Shown piece after piece: positions 29,650 to 36,161 of a stretch of DNA of 64,000 bases; the first letter of the stretch is position 1; the number at the start of each line of letters is the position of its first letter. Made by a program: the position numbers and the translations under genes. The notes under the pieces were generated by a model that made no database searches, had not been told where the DNA came from, and saw nothing but the letters and a program-made list of their open reading frames with translations. Source of the stretch: Mesostigma viride (lineage: Eukaryota; Streptophyta; Mesostigmatophyceae; Mesostigmatales; Mesostigmataceae). Location of the stretch: assembly GCA_009746045.1 (NCBI GenBank), contig RPFO01000102.1:2183577-2247576 (forward strand), read 5' to 3'.

Positions 29650-30742
29650 TTACGAGGCGTAGCGCTTGCCACCCATCCCGTTCTTGATCTTCAAGATATT
29701 GAAGTTGCGGGCATACACGTTGATCGTGCCCGCCGGACAACGGTTCAGACCGCGCAGGATCAGCTTGACGTCATCAAGGCGGGACATGTTGACGGTGCCG
29801 GACGGGTCCCAGTTGCCGGGGTTCAGGCCGAACGGGATCACGTACAGGTTGTGGTCCCTGTCCACCCGCTTATGGAACTGGATGGGGGTGACGTACGAGA
29901 AATATACGGGGTCGCGGCCGTCGCCGTAGAGGTTCTGCGAGTTCAGAGACAAGTTGCAGCTCGTGAAGAGGTGGCCGTCTCCAAAGGCGGACTTGGGATT
30001 CTTGAACATCCAGTAGCCCTTGTAGTAGCCCTTCGCGGTCTCCTCAGGGCCGGACCAGTCGTCCGCCCTGTAGAAGAAGATCAGCTCCTTGCACGGGTGG
30101 TTGAACTTGAGGTCGATGGAGACCTGCTCCGTCCCCTCGGACACGAAGTGCTGGTGGAGCTGGTTCTCCGTGATCAGGAACTCGAACTCCCCGTTGGCGA
30201 AGTCCTGGCGCTCGGCGTCGTCCAAAAAGACGTACCGCAGGAGGAGCTTAGGGGTGAAATTCGGGGGGTTCGCGATCCACGCCGCCCGGTCGTTGGGCGT
30301 GATCACGGTGCGATTGAAGGTGAACTTGTCGGCCTTGGAAATCATGCTGTCCAAGAGCTTGAAGACCCTCACCCCGCCGACGAGGAGGTTGTAGTCCGCG
30401 ATCTCGAACTGGATGGTGAGGGTCCCGTCCGTGAGTCCGGACGGGGGAGTGACGGTGGTGGTCAGGTTGGTGATCTTGTCGCTGTAGAAGGCGTTCTCGA
30501 TCACGTGGTTGACCCACTGTTGGTTGCCCGTCTCCGCGATCACCTGCGACATCTCGTTACCCACGCGGCCGGCGATGAAGTTGGACCGGATGATCTGACG
30601 GATCTTGTTCACGTCGGGACTGACGCCGGCCGTGTTCAGCTCCGGCTTGACGGTGGCGCCGACGGAACCGTACACGGTGTCGTAGTTGGCCACCTGCCAT
30701 GGGGTTCACATGGGACATGGTCACGCCCGCTGCGGGGTTCAT
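29650..30742 (-). CDS. Second capsid paralogue with only the C-terminal jelly roll
   Basis: The frame open to 30693 gives 347 aa beginning at a GTG. An ATG at 30742 lies in another frame and would connect by a one-base change near the GG at 30694-30695, so the true start is uncertain. From about residue 145 (RYVFLDDAERQDF, FEFLITENQLHQH) to the end (GGKRYAS) it aligns along its whole length with the C-terminal jelly roll of the capsid protein at 26908. The first 140 residues have no N-terminal jelly-roll motifs. It may be a minor capsid or penton-like derivative, or a truncated duplicate. It is co-oriented with the main capsid gene, with a small Cys/His gene between them. Confidence 0.8.
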
Positions 30743-31216
30743 GCGGAGGAAGGACGCCTATCTGATATCGCGAGCGCCAATCTCTATGATCGGTTTCGCG
30801 CACGTCCGTTGACTCATATACATGAAGGTGTCGCAGTCAAGTCGGGATAATTGGAGTTCATATTGCGACTCCTTGCGCACGAAATGCTTCATGCAGTTCA
30901 CGACGAGTTCTTATATGACGATGAAGGTAACTTTATTACTGAGCGTGCATACGATCATCACGGTCCGTTTTTTCAACGCCACTCGAACCTTCTCTATGGA
31001 GGGGATTACTTACACGATCATAAAACGGGCTTGATCGCGACTACCGATTTTGGAGAATACGAGCCACCTCGGAGAAGGCCGCCTTGGAGATCGCTCGATG
31101 ATATCCCGCAAACGGATGAAGAGGTCGAACTTCGGAGCACGCCCTATGGGAGCACACCCTATAACATCACACACCAGCGGGTAAACGACGCCGTACGAGC
31201 ATTGGAGTTGCGGTAG
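30710..31216 (+). pseudogene. SprT-like metalloprotease, internal stop
   Basis: One frame is open from ATG 30710 but contains a TAA at 30848-30850. After it comes LLAHEMLHAVHDEF with HHGPFFQRHSN about 35 residues on. This is the HExxH...H zinc-protease signature of SprT/Wss1/SPRTN domains, which cut DNA-protein crosslinks. Residues before the stop (NLYDRFRARPLTHIHEG) could be the preceding helix. No usable ATG lies after the stop and before the HExxH, so the gene as read is broken. Its 5' end also overlaps the possible N-terminus of the divergent capsid paralogue, so the first 40 codons are doubtful. Confidence 0.65.
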
Positions 31217-31242
31217 TTTTTATCTACGTGTAAAGAAGACGT

Positions 31243-31544
31243 ATGGATTTCTTCCGCAGCAAGCCGGCCGCCGTCGCTCCTTCCAAACCCGCGCCGCCCG
31301 CGTCAGGCCCCGTGATCATCAGCCCGATCCTGAAGGACCAGGAGGACGAGATCAACAGGGTGAACGAGGCGACGAAAGAGTTGTACAAAATGATGAGGTC
31401 GCGGACCTACCGCGATCGCCCCGTGGCGTCCCAGACCCGCCCCCCGAAGCCTCAGGGATTCAAACGGCGACCCCGCGGAAGTCGTGGGGATGCAGTTCGA
31501 GGCTCTCATGAAGGGGAAGGTCACGCTCAACAAGCGCAACTAGA
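31243..31544 (+). pseudogene. Small hypothetical protein, frame break
   Basis: ATG 31243. The first 74 residues are Pro/Ala-rich, then helical (LKDQEDEINRVNEATKEL). The frame shifts at the AAA at 31462-31464. The continuing frame reads NGDPAEVVGMQFEALMKGKV and ends at TAG 31542-31544. Without the shift the product would be about 100 aa. No family is recognised. It lies between the SprT-like gene and a small membrane ORF. Confidence 0.55.
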
Positions 31545-31566
31545 TTCGTGAGTCTATTATGGGACC

Positions 31567-31818
31567 ATGCTCGTGATCGCGATTCTCGTCCTCGTTGCCG
31601 CTTTCGTCGCGTGGTTGGCTAGAATCCATCGCCCGTTGTTGAATAGGTGTTGGATGAAACACGTCGTTGATCGCATCCCGTGCCTCGCCGTCGGCTCAAG
31701 CGTGCGCGGTGACGAGCTCGAGCAGGAGAGTGAATTTGTTTCCCCCGAGGTCGAGGAGCTCGTTCGAGGCGGATGGAAGGTCGAAGATCTCCACGCGGAC
31801 GGACGTGACTCCGTTTAG
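31567..31818 (+). CDS. Possible small membrane protein
   Basis: 83 aa. Residues 2-18 form a strong hydrophobic segment (MLVIAILVLVAAFVAWLA) followed by basic residues, which fits a membrane anchor. The last 40 codons run antisense to the gene ending at 31696, whose coding strand is better supported. The real protein may therefore be shorter or this ORF spurious. Confidence 0.35.
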   Translation: MLVIAILVLVAAFVAWLARIHRPLLNRCWMKHVVDRIPCLAVGSSVRGDELEQESEFVSPEVEELVRGGWKVEDLHADGRDSV

Positions 31819-32148
31819 TTCGGGGGTGAAGATGATGGCGTCGTCGATCTCCCTGGCAGGGGTGTAGATCTCGACGCCGTTGGGCACCACGAAGAAGTGG
31901 GGCCTGCCTGCGTGGAAGTGGTTCGCGTTCATCGTGGATCCGGACGCGGGGACGGCGGTGAACACTTTTGTCAGCGGGTCCCGTCCGAGGTGGACGCTGA
32001 CGGCCGCCGACCCGTTGGCGGTCGGCGGGATCTGGGCCCATACCAGACGACAGGATTGGACGTTTCTCACCGGCTGGGACAACTCGAAAACGGTGTCTCG
32101 TTCCGCGTTCGTCCCCGTGACCAGGATTTGCGTTCGTTTGGAGCCGGA
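31696..32148 (-). pseudogene. Beta-rich hypothetical protein, start not found
   Basis: The frame is open for 150 codons after an upstream stop (complement of TTA at 32149-32151) and has no ATG near its beginning. An ATG at 32194 lies in a neighbouring frame, so a one-base break near 32150 is likely. The protein alternates hydrophobic and polar residues (NGVTSVRVEIFDLP, NKFTLLLELVTAHA) and looks like a beta sandwich, which would suit a minor capsid or penton protein. I cannot confirm that family. Codon use agrees with neighbouring viral genes. Confidence 0.55.
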
Positions 32149-32230
32149 TTAATTGGTGAATCTTCAACGGGCACGATTGGAGAGCGGAGTTCATATCGAT
32201 AAATTATATCGTGATAATTTATAAACTCGG

Positions 32231-32386
32231 ATGTCCACTCACCAATGCGAATACCAGTTGAAAAACGGGAGATTCTGTAAGCGGAGGACTCCCAACAAGT
32301 ACTGCTCAGTTCACAGCAGGACCGCGAGGGGCAGGTCGTCTGCCGGACGGTCCGCATGGCCTGCGTCCACCGAACGGACGATCTAG
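32231..32386 (+). CDS. Small Cys/His protein (51 aa)
   Basis: ATG 32231, TAG 32384-32386. CEYQLKNGRFCKRRTPNKYC then SVH gives C-x9-C-x8-C-x2-H, the same pattern as the proteins at 25512 and 29329. This is the third member of the family in the segment. An AT-rich promoter-like stretch (TTATATCGTGATAATTTATA) ends 7 bases upstream. Its 3' half overlaps the open frame of the SET gene that follows. Confidence 0.6.
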   Translation: MSTHQCEYQLKNGRFCKRRTPNKYCSVHSRTARGRSSAGRSAWPASTERTI

Positions 32387-32414
32387 ATTCGACTACCCCG
32401 CATTATATGCCCAC

Positions 32415-32813
32415 ATGGCGAACGACCCTCGAGGCGGTGTCGGACGCAAGAATTGCGTGGTTCTAAACAGCGGCCTGGTGGCGATAACGCACATTTTACC
32501 GGGCGAGGAACTCCTGTGGGATTACGGGAAAGAATATTGGGAATCGCACAAAAGCGAGATTGATGCCGACACTGCTGAGTTGTACTTGCGACAGATCAAT
32601 TGTTTGCTCAAGTGCGTCAATGCCATCAATTTCAGACACCACCACGGCCGGTATCCTACGTGCGAGCCCGGGACTTCTCGTTCGCGCCCGTCAAGACCTC
32701 ATAAAGGCGGTTCTAGCTATCCGGAGATCGTGTTGGACGCCGTCGACGAGGAGATGTTGCAAAAGATCGGATGGGACATGTCTCTTTACAAGTATGTGAA
32801 GTTCGCGAGATAA
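32415..32813 (+). CDS. SET-domain methyltransferase, C-terminal half
   Basis: 132 aa from ATG 32415. The opening HMANDPRG...NC and the following ITHILPGEELLWDYGKEYW match the catalytic C-terminal part of SET lysine methyltransferases: the substrate/SAM pocket and the GEEL..DYG motif with the catalytic Tyr. The same frame is open upstream to about 32260 and reads FDYPALYAH just before the Met, so the domain extends 5' but lacks a start. The N-terminal half of SET is missing. Chlorella viruses encode a small histone methyltransferase of this type (vSET). Here it is probably 5'-truncated. The C-terminal 80 residues are unassigned. Confidence 0.65.
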   Translation: MANDPRGGVGRKNCVVLNSGLVAITHILPGEELLWDYGKEYWESHKSEIDADTAELYLRQINCLLKCVNAINFRHHHGRYPTCEPGTSRSRPSRPHKGGSSYPEIVLDAVDEEMLQKIGWDMSLYKYVKFAR

Positions 32814-32843
32814 ATATTCTCTTAGGAATAATATATCGATCCG

Positions 32844-33545
32844 ATGGCTTATTGTACAAAGATCACGAACAAATCTCAGGACTACCTGGGCGCCGCCAGC
32901 AGGCCCACGGAGTTCCCATCTCTGTGCGGCGACCCCAAGATGGAGGCGATCCTCTCGAGCTCGACGAATCAGGTGGGGACGGAACAGTATTATCTGCCGT
33001 TCGACGACGCCAACGACATGTCGTTCGGTCTGTCCACCCGCGTGAAGCCCGGGCTTTTCCAGCAAGGCACCGGGTTTCAGGACATGAACCGGCAGTTCGA
33101 CGAAGCGTTCGAGTTCGCACAGCCCGTTGACAACGCGACCGTGACGCTCGCTCAGCTGGAGCAGAACCAGATCGCCGTGGGGCTCGTGTCGGACCCCACG
33201 AGCTGGGAGATCGCCGAGGGCATCAACTTCCTGCGGCCCAAGTACCTGATCCCCGCGGCCCCGGACGCTTTCGCCATCAACGTGTCCACCAAGGGCGTCT
33301 ACTCGAATGCCAGCTCCTGCTCGGGCGGCTCGTGTCTGGCCCCCAACTCCTCGAACCCCGCCTTGACGAATGGCCGCACGTTCGGCAGCGACCTGTTCGA
33401 GCAGCCCGTGTTCGGCAACGAGCCCGGCGTGTTCAGCATGCCCGTCGCGTCGTCCGGATCTTTGGGCATGGTGGGCGAGTCGACGGCCAAGACGTCCGCG
33501 GGCATGACGGGCATCCCCGGCCAGTCGCAAGTCGGCACGCTGTAA
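32844..33545 (+). CDS. Hypothetical protein, 233 aa, possible virion protein
   Basis: Intact ORF from ATG 32844, preceded by AATAATATATCGATCCG. The N-terminal 140 residues look folded (GTEQYYLPFDDANDMSFGLS). Residues 150-233 are rich in Ser, Gly, Asn and Pro, with three Cys in a SSCSGGSC stretch. There are no charged clusters, membrane spans or known motifs. The composition and neighbourhood suggest a structural protein, but that is inference. Confidence 0.7.
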   Translation: MAYCTKITNKSQDYLGAASRPTEFPSLCGDPKMEAILSSSTNQVGTEQYYLPFDDANDMSFGLSTRVKPGLFQQGTGFQDMNRQFDEAFEFAQPVDNATVTLAQLEQNQIAVGLVSDPTSWEIAEGINFLRPKYLIPAAPDAFAINVSTKGVYSNASSCSGGSCLAPNSSNPALTNGRTFGSDLFEQPVFGNEPGVFSMPVASSGSLGMVGESTAKTSAGMTGIPGQSQVGTL

Positions 33546-33606
33546 ACTGGCTCGTTCAAAAAAGGAAACAAAATTTGACGGGTAACCACAACGGGAGTCG
33601 GAAAAG

Positions 33607-34047
33607 ATGGAAGGCGTTGTGGAGTTGGAGAAGTGGAAAGTGGAAATGAGAGATCTCACGAGCGAATTCGTGGAGGTGGACGACGCCATCAAGTCCGCGT
33701 CCAGGAACCTGCTGCCCGTCAAGAAGCGCAAGAAAGATCTGTGCGAGCTGATCCTGAAGAACATGGTCACGGCGGGCGTGGACGTGTGCACCGTTCCCAA
33801 TACGGGGGACAAGCTGTACGTGAAGAAGACAAAGAAGGGGAAGCCCCCCACGAAGGCGGAGATGCGAGACAGGCTGCTGAGGTACCACGGGGGCGACACG
33901 GAGGCCGCGATGAAGTGCTGGGAGGCCATCGCGAGTCCGGACGCGGAAGAGGAGCGCGCGACGTTGCGGAGAAAGGCGAAGAAGGCGGTTCAGGTCGACT
34001 CGGAGGAGGAAGGGGCGGACGCGCCCGAGTCCGATGACGAGTCCTGA
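33607..34047 (+). CDS. Small helical protein of nucleocytovirus type
   Basis: 146 aa. The N-terminal helix is followed by SRNLLPVKKRKKDLCELILKNM, a short strand segment (DKLYVKKTKKGKPPTKAEM), another helix, and an acidic Ser/Asp-rich tail. The layout resembles a group of small conserved proteins of unknown function in giant viruses (perhaps DUF5760-like, by eye only). The frame is intact. The last 58 bases overlap the convergent ORF ending at 33990. Confidence 0.65.
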   Translation: MEGVVELEKWKVEMRDLTSEFVEVDDAIKSASRNLLPVKKRKKDLCELILKNMVTAGVDVCTVPNTGDKLYVKKTKKGKPPTKAEMRDRLLRYHGGDTEAAMKCWEAIASPDAEEERATLRRKAKKAVQVDSEEEGADAPESDDES

Positions 34048-34229
34048 TCTCTGACCTCTCTGGCGAATATGTCCACGCCGTGCGTCGGCACGTCATCGCA
34101 CAAGTAGCTTCCATACGCGTCTATCCACGCGAGTTCGGGACGCGCGACCGCGTCTTCCATCCAAAAAAGCACCGCGATGTTGTTGTGGAGCGGGTGCCAC
34201 ATTCTGTCCATGATCGAATCGAACACCAT
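33990..34229 (-). CDS. Hypothetical protein, 79 aa
   Basis: ATG at 34229. Residues 1-60 have a natural mix with many aromatics (MWHPLHNNIAVLFWMEDA, LAWIDAYGSYLCDDVP). The Ser-rich tail is antisense to the end of the gene at 33607. It lies in the gap before 34295, which would otherwise be empty. No family is recognised. Confidence 0.45.
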   Translation of the reverse strand: MVFDSIMDRMWHPLHNNIAVLFWMEDAVARPELAWIDAYGSYLCDDVPTHGVDIFAREVRDQDSSSDSGASAPSSSEST

Positions 34230-34294
34230 ATGAATAAAGCCTTGTTTCGTTCATATATCACTCACAAATTTCCCGAGCATTTGTAGAACCACCC

Positions 34295-35113
34295 ATGGAT
34301 TGCGCGGAAGGGTCGAGGACTTTCCAGGTCCAGGCGGACGAATTCCAATGTCAGGTGTGCCTGGGGATCCTCCACAACCCGGTGGTATTGTGTTGCCAGA
34401 CCCGCGTGCAGGGCGGCAAGTGCGAGGCTCTCGTGTGCGACACTCCTTGCTTCAAGCAGCTCAAAAGGCGGCAGAAGGATCGCAAGGGGCCGGAGGCGCA
34501 CGTAAGCGGCCGCTGCATCCTATGCAGGAGCCCGTGGCATCGCTACAAGAAGCAGCACCTCGTGAAAGTCGGGCGGATCACGGAGCTCATCCGGCGCAAG
34601 TGTCCCAACTTCGGGAGGGGGTGTCGGTTCGAGGGGAGCGTCGACGAAGTGATGAAGCATAAGAAGAACGGGGGCTGTCCTCTTGAGCTCCTGGAGTGTC
34701 CCAACCACTGCCACGGATGCACGGAGAAGTTCGTGCGGCAGGAGCTGACGTCACACAAAGAGAACTGCTCTCATTTCCCTTGCCGTTACTTCTTCGATGG
34801 GATGGGGTGCGACCACGTCGACACGGCGGTGGCGATGTCTCAGCATGAGATGAGATGCCCGTACGGTCAGTACCCGATTCGCCAGTTCGTACTGAACATC
34901 CGCAACACGTTCGGAGACGGTTGGCCGACGGGCAACGAAAACAACAAAACGCGGTGGGACCTGTGCGAGAACGGGGAAGACTATCAGAACGTGTCTCTCC
35001 GCAACAACGAGGAAGAGAGCGAGAGCGTGGAGGACACGGATTCGGAGGCGTCCAGCGAGCAGGAGCACGGGTCGTTCATCACGATCGAGAACGCCATCAT
35101 AGGGTCGTCGTGA
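34295..35113 (+). CDS. RING finger / TRAF-type zinc-finger protein
   Basis: 272 aa. Residues about 17-80 form a RING-like finger (FQCQVCLGILHNPVVLCC ... CEALVCDTPCF ... GRCILCRSPW). Residues about 100-190 carry TRAF-type C/H fingers (CPNFGRGCRFEGSVDEVMKH, CPLELLECPNHCHGC, HKENCSHFPCRY). The C-terminus is acidic. This is the domain order of TRAF-like E3 ubiquitin ligases, so the product probably ubiquitinates host or viral proteins. Its TGA overlaps the next ATG (TGATG at 35111-35115), so the two may be translated from one transcript. Confidence 0.8.
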   Translation: MDCAEGSRTFQVQADEFQCQVCLGILHNPVVLCCQTRVQGGKCEALVCDTPCFKQLKRRQKDRKGPEAHVSGRCILCRSPWHRYKKQHLVKVGRITELIRRKCPNFGRGCRFEGSVDEVMKHKKNGGCPLELLECPNHCHGCTEKFVRQELTSHKENCSHFPCRYFFDGMGCDHVDTAVAMSQHEMRCPYGQYPIRQFVLNIRNTFGDGWPTGNENNKTRWDLCENGEDYQNVSLRNNEEESESVEDTDSEASSEQEHGSFITIENAIIGSS

Positions 35114-36150
35114 TGGCCGATTTGACGTCCGTCCGGGCGTGGGACTCCATCGCCGAGTACCTGGACCCCGCGAGTCTCCACGAGATGTTTCGAGCGACCT
35201 GCTTCTCCCACGAGTGGTCGCACGTCGCCGGGATCATGAAAGTCCAGAGGGCTTCTTTGTACAACGACGGCCGGGAGGAGTTCCAACTGCCCCACCGTCT
35301 GGTCGACATCACGGAGAACTCCGCCGAGTTCCGCGCGTGTGTCGAGCGGTTCGACGAAATGATCCGGTCCTATCGCCTCGACCCGGCCCCGCGCGCCCAG
35401 AAACTGGACCGACTCGTCCACGCGTGTCTCCCGAGACCGGGGGACGCGGAACGGTGGACCACGGATCACCACAAGGCGCTCCAGATCCTGCAGAACATCG
35501 AGACGGTACCAGAGCCCGGCGTGGGCGCTTTCGACTCGCTGACCAAGTCGTTCGACCTCATCGTGAATAACACCCAGGTCCACGTCCCCCTCTGGCTCTT
35601 CATGAACGCGTTCGGACAGGCGGAAGGCCTCGAGTACTACACGCGCGTCTTGACGGTCTGTTATTTCGCGGAGGAGCCGGTGACCATTTACAAGCGATGG
35701 ACGTGGGTCCGTCTCGTGACCTTGTGCGTCTCCATCAACAAGGACAACGGCGCGGGGCGTCGTCTGCGCGAGTCGTTCCAAGAGGGGCAGAGGTACTTCG
35801 ACAACCCGAGGTCGAGCGGCATGCGGCGAGACACCGCCATGCGCGCGCTCTGGCGCAAGGGCATCAATTTTCGCGCCGTGCGACTCCCCGACGAGGATTA
35901 CATGACGGTCGTGAGAGACGTCGACACGGAAGACCTGGACAGGTGGATGAGGATCCAGAAGGCCCGATTCGACGCCGAGTTCGAGAGATACAAGCGACAG
36001 CTTTTGCTAGTGTCCTCCATGTTAAAGAGATCCGTGAGCGCCAAGATGGCGTGCGCGGCTTTCGAATTCGATAAAAAGCAGTGGTCGATGGATTACACGG
36101 GCGTGGTCGCGAGATTGGAACGATCCATCTTCCCCGCGGCTGATAACTGA
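35113..36150 (+). CDS. Hypothetical protein, 345 aa, F-box-like N-terminus
   Basis: Starts at ATG 35113 inside the TGATG overlap with the RING/TRAF gene. The first 40 residues (WDSIAEYLDPASLHEMFRAT) resemble an F-box helix set. The rest is helical, with many Arg and Trp residues and no motif I recognise. Direct coupling to a RING protein would fit an adaptor in a ubiquitin ligase, but this is inference. The frame is intact and ends in TGA. Confidence 0.65.
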   Translation: MADLTSVRAWDSIAEYLDPASLHEMFRATCFSHEWSHVAGIMKVQRASLYNDGREEFQLPHRLVDITENSAEFRACVERFDEMIRSYRLDPAPRAQKLDRLVHACLPRPGDAERWTTDHHKALQILQNIETVPEPGVGAFDSLTKSFDLIVNNTQVHVPLWLFMNAFGQAEGLEYYTRVLTVCYFAEEPVTIYKRWTWVRLVTLCVSINKDNGAGRRLRESFQEGQRYFDNPRSSGMRRDTAMRALWRKGINFRAVRLPDEDYMTVVRDVDTEDLDRWMRIQKARFDAEFERYKRQLLLVSSMLKRSVSAKMACAAFEFDKKQWSMDYTGVVARLERSIFPAADN

Positions 36151-36161
36151 CAGACATTTTA

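Noticed and set aside
29851-30765. 304-aa plus-strand ORF
   Set aside because: Antisense shadow of the second capsid paralogue.
34855-35112. Long N-terminal extension of the 345-aa protein
   Set aside because: The extension lies inside the RING/TRAF coding sequence in another frame and has shadow composition; the ATG at 35113 is the better start.
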